Source of the DNA: Burkholderiales bacterium
GTDB taxonomy: Bacteria; Pseudomonadota; Gammaproteobacteria; Burkholderiales; Casimicrobiaceae
Direction of reading: 5' to 3'
DNA: 43,962 nt
Assembly: GCA_031270015.1 (NCBI GenBank)
Contig: JAISYH010000014.1
Span: 1-43,962 of the forward strand
Position 1 is the stretch's first letter. Each line of letters starts with the position of its first letter. The notes below the pieces were generated by a model that worked only from the letters and a program-made list of their open reading frames with translations, did no database searches and was not told where the DNA came from. A program made the translations under genes and the position numbers. Positions 36,846 through 43,962 of this stretch are shown one piece after another.

Positions 36846-37190
36846 ATAAGCGGAACATTTTTGGTTCTTTTCGCTTGGAGTTAAGCGGCATATCCAGCCG
36901 CTGCCATTGCCACCAGGTCAAGAGACTACAAGCATTTCGCAGAAGCAAAAAACGATCATGGTGAGGTTTAGATACTCCGGCGGCGTTCTGGTGGCGTCTC
37001 AAGAGCAAAAGATGATATAATTTTTCGCTTAATTTTTGCCGACCAGAACTTGGTTCTCCGGTAATGCGAGAAAGGATTGCGAAAGCAGCGAAACGCCGCG
37101 CAGCTTTCTTTTGCGTCGAAGACGCAGGACACGCTCAAGGCAGGCGAGCTTACCATAACACCGTAACACATCCTCGAGCAGGGATAAAAC
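36846..37190. other. Intergenic region and promoter of tig
   Basis: About 345 bases without a credible gene. TGATATAAT (37013-37021) is an extended -10 element and the best promoter candidate for tig, giving a leader of about 165 bases. The leader holds a small perfect hairpin, TGCGTC-gaa-GACGCA (37112-37126). Just after mdaB, AAGCGGAAC and GTTC...CGCTT could form an imperfect terminator. Confidence 0.45.
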
Positions 37191-38540
37191 ATGCAAACGA
37201 TGATAGAAACGATTAGCGAACTTGAACGCCGCATGGCATTGACGTTGCTGCATACCGATGTCGAGCGGGAGGTGAAGAAACGCCTCAATAAGCTGTCGAA
37301 AACAGCCAAAATGTCAGGGTTTCGCCCGGGTAAAGTACCGATGAAGATTATCGCCGAGCAGTATGAAGCGCAGGTGCGCAACGACGTGGTGATCGATCAA
37401 ATCAATACGCGCTTCGGCGAGACCGTTCGGGAGCACGATTTGCGACTGGCGGGCTCGCCGCGCGTCGAACCCAAGCCTGCCAGTGAAAACGACGATGGTG
37501 AAATTGGTTTTTGGGCGATGTTCGAGGTGTATCCTGAAGTGAAATTCGACGATTTTTCCGAAGTAGAATTAGTGCGCCCGAAAGTGGATGTGGACAACAT
37601 AGACATTGATCGCACGTTGCAGGTGTTGCGCAAACAGAGAGCGACGTTTACTCCCGTAAATCGCGGCGCACAGGAAGGCGATCAGGCGATTTGCGATTTT
37701 ACAGGTTATCTCGACGGCGTTCCGTTCGACGGCGGAATGGGCGTCGATTTTGCGATCATTCTGGGCGAGAAAAAAATGTTGCCTGAATTTGAGGCGGCGC
37801 TTCAAGGAATGAAAGCGGGCGAGAACAAAACATTTCCGTTGACGTTCCCTGAAAATTATCATGGGCGAGAAGTTGCCGGTAAAACGGCGGAGTTTCATAT
37901 TACAGTCAAAGAAATCGGCGAACCGCAACTGCCGCCGCTCAATGAGGCGTTCGCCCGCTTATTGGGCGTGAAAAACGGCAGCATCGATGAACTACGCGCC
38001 GAAGTGAAAAAGAATCTCGAATTACAACTCAAGCATCGGTTGGAAAATTTGATCAAAGATCAGGTCATGGCGGCGATCCGCAAACATGTCAAAGCGACGC
38101 TTCCCAAAGCGATGGTCGAAGACGAAACACGCGACATGGCGCAGCGCATGACAGAAGAACTCAAGCGCCAGGGAATGACGCCCGACGATATCAAGTTTTC
38201 GCCGGAAGTTTTCCGCAAACAGGCAGAAGAGCGCGTGAAGTTGGCGTTGGCGGTACGAGAACTGGTGAGCGCAAACCATTTGCAAGCGAAAAAAGATCAG
38301 GTGCGTTCATTGATCGCGGAAGTGGCGCAGACCTACGAAGAACCGGAAGCGGTGATTCGCTGGCACTTTGAAAAGCCAGAACGTTTGGCAAATTACGAGG
38401 CGTTGGCGACGGAACGCAATTTGATCGAGTGGGCGCAAACGACGATGAGGATCGCCGAAAAACCGATGACATTAGAAATAGTGATGGATCCTAAGTTAAG
38501 TTTCGTCAAGGAAGAAAACGAAGCGAACGCCGTGGCGTAA
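37191..38540 (+). CDS. tig: Trigger factor
   Basis: This ribosome-associated chaperone and peptidyl-prolyl isomerase has 449 residues. The ribosome-binding domain contains SGFRPGKVPMKIIAEQY, the signature loop near residue 45. The FKBP domain has GDQAICDFTGYLDGVPFDGG and PLTFPENYHGREVAGKTAEFHI, and the C-terminal arms are helical. The ATG at 37191 has AGGGA upstream. It is followed by clpP, clpX and lon in the usual proteobacterial order. Confidence 0.97.
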   Translation: MQTMIETISELERRMALTLLHTDVEREVKKRLNKLSKTAKMSGFRPGKVPMKIIAEQYEAQVRNDVVIDQINTRFGETVREHDLRLAGSPRVEPKPASENDDGEIGFWAMFEVYPEVKFDDFSEVELVRPKVDVDNIDIDRTLQVLRKQRATFTPVNRGAQEGDQAICDFTGYLDGVPFDGGMGVDFAIILGEKKMLPEFEAALQGMKAGENKTFPLTFPENYHGREVAGKTAEFHITVKEIGEPQLPPLNEAFARLLGVKNGSIDELRAEVKKNLELQLKHRLENLIKDQVMAAIRKHVKATLPKAMVEDETRDMAQRMTEELKRQGMTPDDIKFSPEVFRKQAEERVKLALAVRELVSANHLQAKKDQVRSLIAEVAQTYEEPEAVIRWHFEKPERLANYEALATERNLIEWAQTTMRIAEKPMTLEIVMDPKLSFVKEENEANAVA

Positions 38541-38567
38541 AACCGTTTCGAAACGGAGAATCAGAAC

Positions 38568-39170
38568 ATGAGCGATATTCACAATCTTGGTTTGATACCG
38601 ATGGTGATCGAACAAAGCGGACGCGGTGAGCGTGCCTACGATATTTATTCTCGGCTTTTGAAAGAGCGGCTGATTTTTCTCGTGGGTCCGGTCGAAGAGG
38701 CGACGGCGAATTTGATTGTCGCGCAAATGCTGTTTTTGGAATCGGAAAATCCCGACAAAGATATTCATTTTTATATCAACTCGCCGGGCGGTTCGGTGTC
38801 GGCGGGTATGGCGATATACGATACGATGCAATTCATCAAACCTGACGTTTCGACTTTATGTACCGGCATGGCGGCGTCGATGGGCGCATTTTTGCTGGCG
38901 GCGGGCGCGAAGGGAAAACGTTTTGCGTTGCCTAACTCGACGGTGATGATTCATCAACCGTTGGGTGGTTTTCGCGGGCAAGCCTCCGATGTAGAAATTC
39001 ATGCGAAACATATTCTCGCCCAGAAAGAAAGACTGAATAAACTGCTGGCGTTCCATACTGGAAAATCGTTTGAACGAATCGCTCAAGATACCGACCGTGA
39101 TAATTTTTTGTCTGCTGAAGAAGCGTGCACATACGGTTTGGTGGATAAAGTCTTGTCTAAAAGGGACTAA
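38568..39170 (+). CDS. clpP: ATP-dependent Clp protease proteolytic subunit
   Basis: This serine protease forms the 14-mer chamber with ClpX or ClpA. The 200-residue protein shows [43 protein letters not shown], the nucleophile region [11 protein letters not shown] (Ser104) and MIHQPLGG (His129). It precedes clpX by 38 bases, consistent with one operon. Confidence 0.98.
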   Translation: MSDIHNLGLIPMVIEQSGRGERAYDIYSRLLKERLIFLVGPVEEATANLIVAQMLFLESENPDKDIHFYINSPGGSVSAGMAIYDTMQFIKPDVSTLCTGMAASMGAFLLAAGAKGKRFALPNSTVMIHQPLGGFRGQASDVEIHAKHILAQKERLNKLLAFHTGKSFERIAQDTDRDNFLSAEEACTYGLVDKVLSKRD

Positions 39171-39208
39171 TTCTATTACAGTATGAGAACATCCGAGGAC
39201 ACCGAGTC

Positions 39209-40474
39209 ATGACGCAGAAAAAGGGCGACGATATTCAACCGCACTGTTCCTTTTGCGGGAACAGTCAGGAAGGTCATCGGCTGATTTCGGGCGAGTACGG
39301 TGGTCGCAAAGTGTATATCTGTGACACATGCATTCGTATGTCCAGTGAAATACTCAACGACGAAGAGCAAGCCGCCGAAAAAGAACATCCCGAGCAAAAG
39401 AAGGCATTGACGCCGCAGAGTATCCGGCAAACGCTCGACAGTTATGTGGTCGGTCAGGATTTAGCGAAAAAGCACTTGTCGGTCGCGGTTTACAATCACT
39501 ATAAGCGTTTGCAATCGACCGTGGACGACGATGTGGAACTGTCGAAATCCAACATCTTGTTGATCGGACCGACCGGTTCGGGAAAAACTTTGTTGGCGCA
39601 AACGCTGGCGCGAGTGTTGGATGTGCCTTTCGTAATGGCGGACGCGACGACGTTGACCGAAGCGGGATATGTCGGCGAGGATGTGGAAAACGTGATCCAT
39701 AAGTTGCTGCAAAAATGCGATTACGACATTGGAAAAGCGCAGCGCGGCGTGATTTATATCGACGAAATCGACAAGATTGCGCGCAAAAGCGAGAACCCCT
39801 CGATTACGCGCGATGTTTCCGGGGAAGGTGTTCAGCAAGCGTTGTTGAAACTAATCGAAGGCACGATCACGTCCGTGCCGCCGCAGGGCGGCAGAAAACA
39901 TCCCAATCAAGAGTTGATTGCGGTGGATACGAGCAACATTTTATTTATTTGCGGCGGCGCGTTTGATGGATTGGAAAAAATCGTTCAACAGCGAACGGTG
40001 AAAGTCGGCATCGGTTTCGGCGCGGAAATTGCTACGACCCAGAGCGACGCCGGTCAGCAATTATTGCGTGATGTCGAGCCGGAAGATTTGATCCGTTTCG
40101 GCTTGATTCCTGAGTTTGTTGGGCGTTTACCGGTCATCGCGACGCTGGATGGACTCGACGAAGAAGCGCTGATGCAGATTTTGACCGAGCCGAAAAATTC
40201 ACTGGTGAAGCAATATCAAAAACTATTCCGTATGGAAAACGTGGAGCTTGAAATCCGCGAGGCGGCATTGCATTCGATGGCGAAACGTGCGCTTGAGCGC
40301 AAAACTGGAGCGCGAGGTCTGCGTTCGATTTTCGAGCAAGTTTTGCTCGATACCATGTACGAATTGCCGACATTACCGAACTTGACGCGCGTGGTCGTCG
40401 ACGAAGCGGCGGTCAATAGAACCGGCAAGCCGATTTTGGTGTACGCAGATACCGAACAATGCCGATTTGCTTGA
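39209..40474 (+). CDS. clpX: ATP-dependent Clp protease ATP-binding subunit ClpX
   Basis: This AAA+ unfoldase has 421 residues. The N-terminal zinc-binding domain has CSFCGNSQ and CDTC, Walker A is GPTGSGKT (about residue 120), the pore loop is [10 protein letters not shown], Walker B is [11 protein letters not shown], and the IGF loop (VGIGFGAEI) that docks on ClpP is present. It follows clpP on the same strand. Confidence 0.98.
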   Translation: MTQKKGDDIQPHCSFCGNSQEGHRLISGEYGGRKVYICDTCIRMSSEILNDEEQAAEKEHPEQKKALTPQSIRQTLDSYVVGQDLAKKHLSVAVYNHYKRLQSTVDDDVELSKSNILLIGPTGSGKTLLAQTLARVLDVPFVMADATTLTEAGYVGEDVENVIHKLLQKCDYDIGKAQRGVIYIDEIDKIARKSENPSITRDVSGEGVQQALLKLIEGTITSVPPQGGRKHPNQELIAVDTSNILFICGGAFDGLEKIVQQRTVKVGIGFGAEIATTQSDAGQQLLRDVEPEDLIRFGLIPEFVGRLPVIATLDGLDEEALMQILTEPKNSLVKQYQKLFRMENVELEIREAALHSMAKRALERKTGARGLRSIFEQVLLDTMYELPTLPNLTRVVVDEAAVNRTGKPILVYADTEQCRFA

Positions 40475-40516
40475 TCGTTATCGGCTGCTAGCGCTATAGA
40501 CGATGTGCCAAAGGGG

Positions 40517-40544
40517 TTGATAATACTCGTTTCATCCTTACATA
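40517..40544 (+). promoter_or_regulatory. Promoter upstream of lon
   Basis: TTGATA (40517-40522) and TACATA (40539-40544) are separated by 16 bases in the 94-base gap between clpX and lon, so lon probably has its own transcript. I see no convincing heat-shock sigma32 boxes. Confidence 0.5.
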
Positions 40545-40568
40545 AACATCTGGCCTATTTCAAATAAT

Positions 40569-43055
40569 ATGGAATATCAAATGGCAACAGAAACATTTTC
40601 CAATGAAGATAACATGATTCAGCGCGATTTGAGTGAGCAATTGTCGTTACTGCCATTGCGTGATGTGGTGGTTTTTCCTCATATGGTCATCCCGCTCTTT
40701 GTCGGACGCGCGAAGTCGATCAAAGCGCTGGATGTGGCGATGGAACATAATCAACCAGTATTGCTGGTAGCGCAAAAAGACGCGAGCAAAGATGATCCGT
40801 GCGGCGATGATCTGTACGCAATGGGAACAATTGCGGCAGTGCTACAAATGCTGAAACTCCCTGATGGCACAGTGAAGGTGCTGGTGGAAGGCAAGCAGCG
40901 CGCAAAAATTGAACAAGTATACGAGCACGATGGTTATCTGGACGCGACTTTTCAAGTGATTGATGAAACGACGGGGGTTGCCAGCGAAGTCGAAGCGATG
41001 CGGCGCGCATTACTCGATCAATTTGACCAATACGTCAAACTCAACAAAAAAATTCCGTCCGAGCTAATGACGTCGATGAATAGTATCGAGGATGGCAGCC
41101 GTCTTTCCGACGCGATTACCGCGCATTTGCCATTGAAAATCGAGCAAAAACAAGAAATGCTGGAGATAAGCGCGGTGTTGCCACGTCTGGAACATTTACT
41201 TAGATTGCTGGAAACCGAGATCGACATTCTTCAAGTCGAAAAACGTATTCGTGGTCGCGTGAAACGGCAGATGGAAAAAAGCCAACGTGATTATTACCTA
41301 AACGAACAAGTCAAAGCGATCCAAAAAGAACTGGGAGAAGGCGACGAATCGGCGGATTTGGACGAAGTCGAAAAGAAAATCAAAGCCGCGCACATGAGTA
41401 AAGAAGCCGAGAAAAAAGCGCAGGGCGAGTTGAAAAAATTGCGTCTGATGTCGCCGATGTCAGCGGAAGCGACGGTGGTGCGCAACTTCATTGATACGCT
41501 GACCAGCTTGCCTTGGCGCAAGAAGAGCAAAATCAGCAAAGATTTGGCGAAAGCGATCAAAATTCTCGACGAAGATCATTACGGACTTGAAAAAGTCAAA
41601 GAGCGGATCGTTGAATACTTGGCAGTACAACAGCGCGTGGATCGTTTGCGCGGTCCGATATTGTGTCTTGTTGGACCGCCCGGCGTCGGCAAAACCTCCT
41701 TGGGACAATCCATTGCCAAAGCGACAGGGCGTAAATTTGTGCGAATGAGTTTGGGCGGCGTGCGTGACGAAGCGGAAATTCGAGGACATCGGCGGACATA
41801 CATCGGATCGATGCCGGGCAAGATTTTGCAAAACATGACCAAGATCGGCGTGAAAAATCCGCTCTTTCTCTTCGACGAAGTGGACAAAATGGGCATGGAT
41901 TTTCGCGGAGATCCTTCATCCGCATTGCTCGAAGTCCTCGATCCCGAACAAAATAGCACGTTTACCGACCATTATGTCGAAGTCGAATACGATTTGTCGG
42001 ACGTGATGTTCGTGGCGACCGCGAATACGCTGAACATCCCGTCACCGTTACTCGACCGGATGGAAGTGATTCGTTTGTCCGGTTACACAGAAGATGAAAA
42101 AATTGCGATCGCCAAACAATATCTATTGAAAAAGCAGCAAGCGGCGAACGGCGTCGAGAAGGACGAATTGGTCGTGACCGATGAAGCGATCCGCGATATC
42201 GTGCGTTACTACACGCGCGAGGCGGGAGTGCGCGCTCTGGAGCGCGAAATCGGTAAGATTTGCCGTAAGGTCGTCAAAGAATTGCAGCTAGGCGGCAAAA
42301 GCGCGAAAACCAAAGGTAAGTCGGTCATCGTCGATTCCGAAGCGCTGGAAAAATATTTGAGCGTTCGCCGGTTCACTTACGGTATCGCCGAAAAAACCAA
42401 TCAAGTTGGACAGGTGACCGGACTTGCATGGACGGAAGTCGGTGGCGACTTGCTGACGATCGAAGCGGTGAGCGTTCCGGGCAAAGGAAAGACGACGACG
42501 ACCGGTAAGCTTGGTGAAGTAATGCAGGAATCGATTCAAGCGGCGATCTCGGTGGTTCGCGCGCGTAGCGTTTTGCTGGGCATCGATTCTGACTTTTACC
42601 ATAAGAGCGACTTACATATTCACCTTCCCGAAGGCGCGACGCCTAAAGACGGACCTTCCGCTGGCGCGGCGATTTGTACGGCGTTAGTATCAGTGCTGAC
42701 CGGTATTCCGGTACGTTGCGATGTTGCTATGACCGGCGAGATTACGTTGCGCGGCGAAGTGTTACCTATCGGTGGGTTGAAAGAAAAATTACTGGCGGCA
42801 GGACGTGGCGGTATCAAAACGGTGCTGATTCCTGAAGAAAACATGAAGGATTTGGTTGAAGTCCCCGAAGAAATCAAATCGAGGATTGAAATTCATCCGG
42901 TGCGCTGGATCGACCAAGTGCTTGACGCGGCATTAGAAAGAGCGCCGACGCCATTATCGGCAGATGAGTCGAAAGAAAAAGAAAAAAACGAGGAAAAAAG
43001 TCAGGCAAGTAGTCGTGAAATGGAGACAGAAACGACCATTTCACTGAAACATTAA
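40569..43055 (+). CDS. lon: ATP-dependent protease Lon
   Basis: This 828-residue AAA+ serine protease has an N-terminal substrate domain (LSLLPLRDVVVFPHMVIPLFVGRAKSIKAL), a coiled coil, Walker A GPPGVGKTS (about residue 369), Walker B LFLFDEVDKM, and the protease domain with the Ser-Lys dyad in PKDGPSAGAAI (Ser697) and GGLKEKL (Lys740). The C-terminal tail of about 30 residues is Glu/Lys/Ser-rich and poorly conserved. The start is uncertain: ATG at 40569 or at 40581, neither with a strong ribosome binding site. hupB follows, as in most proteobacteria. Confidence 0.97.
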   Translation: MEYQMATETFSNEDNMIQRDLSEQLSLLPLRDVVVFPHMVIPLFVGRAKSIKALDVAMEHNQPVLLVAQKDASKDDPCGDDLYAMGTIAAVLQMLKLPDGTVKVLVEGKQRAKIEQVYEHDGYLDATFQVIDETTGVASEVEAMRRALLDQFDQYVKLNKKIPSELMTSMNSIEDGSRLSDAITAHLPLKIEQKQEMLEISAVLPRLEHLLRLLETEIDILQVEKRIRGRVKRQMEKSQRDYYLNEQVKAIQKELGEGDESADLDEVEKKIKAAHMSKEAEKKAQGELKKLRLMSPMSAEATVVRNFIDTLTSLPWRKKSKISKDLAKAIKILDEDHYGLEKVKERIVEYLAVQQRVDRLRGPILCLVGPPGVGKTSLGQSIAKATGRKFVRMSLGGVRDEAEIRGHRRTYIGSMPGKILQNMTKIGVKNPLFLFDEVDKMGMDFRGDPSSALLEVLDPEQNSTFTDHYVEVEYDLSDVMFVATANTLNIPSPLLDRMEVIRLSGYTEDEKIAIAKQYLLKKQQAANGVEKDELVVTDEAIRDIVRYYTREAGVRALEREIGKICRKVVKELQLGGKSAKTKGKSVIVDSEALEKYLSVRRFTYGIAEKTNQVGQVTGLAWTEVGGDLLTIEAVSVPGKGKTTTTGKLGEVMQESIQAAISVVRARSVLLGIDSDFYHKSDLHIHLPEGATPKDGPSAGAAICTALVSVLTGIPVRCDVAMTGEITLRGEVLPIGGLKEKLLAAGRGGIKTVLIPEENMKDLVEVPEEIKSRIEIHPVRWIDQVLDAALERAPTPLSADESKEKEKNEEKSQASSREMETETTISLKH

Positions 43056-43070
43056 CCTCGACTAAAAAAA

Positions 43071-43092
43071 TTTGAAAAGTACGATTTTCAAA
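43071..43092. promoter_or_regulatory. Inverted repeat between lon and hupB
   Basis: TTTGAAAA (43071-43078) and TTTTCAAA (43085-43092) form a perfect 8-bp inverted repeat with a 6-base spacer, about 15 bases after the lon stop. It could be an operator or part of the hupB promoter region. Confidence 0.4.
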
Positions 43093-43158
43093 GGCTACCT
43101 TGAGTGATAATAGACTATCTACTAAGTTAGAATTGATGTCTGAATTTTTTGGGAATGT

Positions 43159-43187
43159 GATGCGGTATTACCGCATTCTCTTTTTTT
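43159..43187 (+). terminator. Hairpin with T run upstream of hupB
   Basis: ATGCGGT and ACCGCAT form a 7-bp stem with a 3-base loop, followed by TCTCTTTTTTT. It ends lon transcripts or acts as an attenuator, since it lies only about 30 bases before the hupB start and any hupB promoter upstream of it would read through it. Confidence 0.65.
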
Positions 43188-43215
43188 AAACGTTTCTGAC
43201 GAAAGGGTTAGTTTT

Positions 43216-43488
43216 ATGAAGAAATCTGAATTGGTTGAAGCCATAGCAAAGCAAGCGGATTTATCCAAAGCCGCAGCGGAACGCGCGCTGGATGCGGCGG
43301 TAGACGCTATTACTGATGCGTTGAAGAAAGGGGACACGGTAACGTTGGTCGGGTTCGGTTCGTTCTATGTTGGCGAGCGCAAAGCACGCTCAGGATTTAA
43401 TCCACGCACGAAGGAAGCCATTGAAATTGCAGCGGCGAAGGTCCCTCGTTTTCGCGCTGGCAAAGTCTTGAAAGATGCTGTAAAATAG
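43216..43488 (+). CDS. hupB: DNA-binding protein HU-beta
   Basis: This 90-residue nucleoid protein starts [27 protein letters not shown] and has [29 protein letters not shown] with the intercalating Pro of the beta arm, then [14 protein letters not shown]. Location after lon supports the HU-beta assignment. AAAGGG lies upstream of the ATG. Confidence 0.97.
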   Translation: MKKSELVEAIAKQADLSKAAAERALDAAVDAITDALKKGDTVTLVGFGSFYVGERKARSGFNPRTKEAIEIAAAKVPRFRAGKVLKDAVK

Positions 43489-43554
43489 ATAGGTTTCCGG
43501 TCACAGAATTGGCGAGCCTGCCGAGAAAAGACTGGAAAAATGCGATGCCCGATA

Positions 43555-43630
43555 GGGTGCTTAGCTCAGTTGGTAGAGCGTCGCCCTTACAAGGCGAATG
43601 TCGGGAGTTCGAGCCTCTCAGCACCCACCA
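43555..43630 (+). tRNA. tRNA-Val(UAC)
   Basis: This is a 76-base cloverleaf. The acceptor GGGTGCT pairs with AGCACCC, the D-arm is GCTCAGTTGGTAGAGC, the anticodon arm is TCGCC-CTTACAA-GGCGA with anticodon TAC, the T-arm contains GTTCGAG, and CCA is encoded. It lies 43 bases before tRNA-Asp, probably on one transcript. Confidence 0.97.
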
Positions 43631-43672
43631 AACGCTAATCATCGGCGAACATCGAGAGATTCGAGAAGTTTT

Positions 43673-43749
43673 GGAGTGGTAGTTCAGTTGGTTAGAATAC
43701 CGGCCTGTCACGCCGGGGGTCGCGGGTTCGAGTCCCGTCCACTCCGCCA
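43673..43749 (+). tRNA. tRNA-Asp(GUC)
   Basis: This is a 77-base cloverleaf. The acceptor GGAGTGG pairs with CCACTCC, the anticodon arm is CCGGC-CTGTCAC-GCCGG with anticodon GTC, the T-arm is GCGGGTTCGAGTCCCGT, and CCA is encoded. Confidence 0.97.
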
Positions 43750-43761
43750 CGTTGTAATCCC

Positions 43762-43796
43762 AAGCCGTCCGGTAACGTCTACCGTGACGGCTTTTT
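43762..43796 (+). terminator. Rho-independent terminator of the tRNA-Val/tRNA-Asp transcript
   Basis: AAGCCGTC (43762-43769) and GACGGCTT (43786-43793) pair, with an inner CGGTA/TACCG stem, and TTTTTC follows, starting 12 bases after tRNA-Asp. Confidence 0.9.
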
Positions 43797-43874
43797 CATA
43801 GGGGAAATCAGTTTTGATTGCCCAATAACATCTAAATAAATTTAGGGGCTGAAGTAGATAAGGGGTTTAGATAT

Positions 43875-43915
43875 CACACCACAGCCTCAAAATTTTGAGT
43901 TGTTGCGATGGTGTG
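43875..43915. repeat. Nested palindrome at the right edge
   Basis: A perfect 14-bp palindrome CTCAAAATTTTGAG (43886-43899) sits between the inverted 7-mers CACACCA (43875-43881) and TGGTGTG (43909-43915). A further near-palindrome, CTAAAT-aa-ATTTAG, lies near 43832-43845. The region after the tRNA terminator (43797-43962) is AT-rich and shows no gene I can support. It may be a palindromic repeat element or the end of a mobile element beyond the window. Confidence 0.5.
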
Positions 43916-43962
43916 CCGTAGTTAAATCTGAACTCACATTCCTTCAAAAATAAAGGGAAAGA

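Noticed and set aside
43397-43801. Short frames over tRNA-Val/tRNA-Asp (GLEPATPGVTGR, RIPACHAGGRGFESRP)
   Set aside because: Typical tRNA-derived artefacts, not proteins.

Overview
The window looks like chromosomal DNA of a betaproteobacterium (or a close relative) with roughly balanced base composition. The evidence is gene order: zapB-like, zapA, 6S RNA, then an EVE-domain gene; hemA-prfA-prmC; dusB-fis-purH-purD; thrS-infC-rpmI-rplT-pheS-pheT-ihfA-merR; and tig-clpP-clpX-lon-hupB. This rests on synteny and protein recognition alone; no species can be named from the sequence.

Layout. At 1-2665 (minus strand, running off the left edge) lies the largest gene of the window. It encodes a secreted surface protein with a signal peptide, a stretch of about twelve GGAI/FxxN beta-helix repeats, and near-identical 91-residue Ig-like repeats. 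Positions 3056-4016 hold rpsU and a lone cyclic-nucleotide-binding protein. From 4059 to 15636 nearly everything is on the minus strand, read from high to low coordinates: greB, zapB-like, zapA, 6S RNA, EVE, TauE/SafE, a frame-disrupted small secreted protein, dusB, fis, purH, purD, a Nudix hydrolase, hemA, prfA, prmC. Positions 15637-16830 form a small disrupted zone with two doubtful short ORFs and a decayed IS5-family element. From 16884 to 25035 the plus strand carries tRNA-Val(GAC), then translation and nucleoid genes (thrS to ihfA/merR) and a YbaK deacylase. icd (minus) faces it. Positions 26534-29041 hold rluE, pcnB and folK; trhP (minus) overlaps the folK end. Positions 30384-35934 hold a Tat-exported dienelactone hydrolase, a DUF4375 gene coupled to tsaD, nadE, mscL and fpr. 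Then follow tRNA-Leu, mdaB, the protein quality-control cluster tig-clpP-clpX-lon, hupB and tRNA-Val(UAC)/tRNA-Asp.

Most of the window is housekeeping: translation (release factor 1 and its methylase, IF3, L35, L20, S21, ThrRS, PheRS, TsaD, Dus, RluE, TrhP), purine, heme, folate and NAD synthesis, cell division (ZapA/ZapB), nucleoid proteins (Fis, IHF-alpha, HU) and ATP-dependent proteolysis. No CRISPR array, prophage, toxin-antitoxin pair or defence island was seen. The points most worth following are: (1) the long left-edge repeat protein; (2) NadE, whose nitrilase-type glutaminase domain has lost its nucleophilic cysteine and neighbouring motifs; (3) a small secreted-protein gene whose two frames meet exactly at a GGGTTTT slippery heptamer; (4) infC starting at ATC; (5) hemA with a -10 box only about 10 bases from its start codon; (6) a dead IS5-type element with recognisable ends that abuts a tRNA promoter; and (7) nested palindromes at the right edge.
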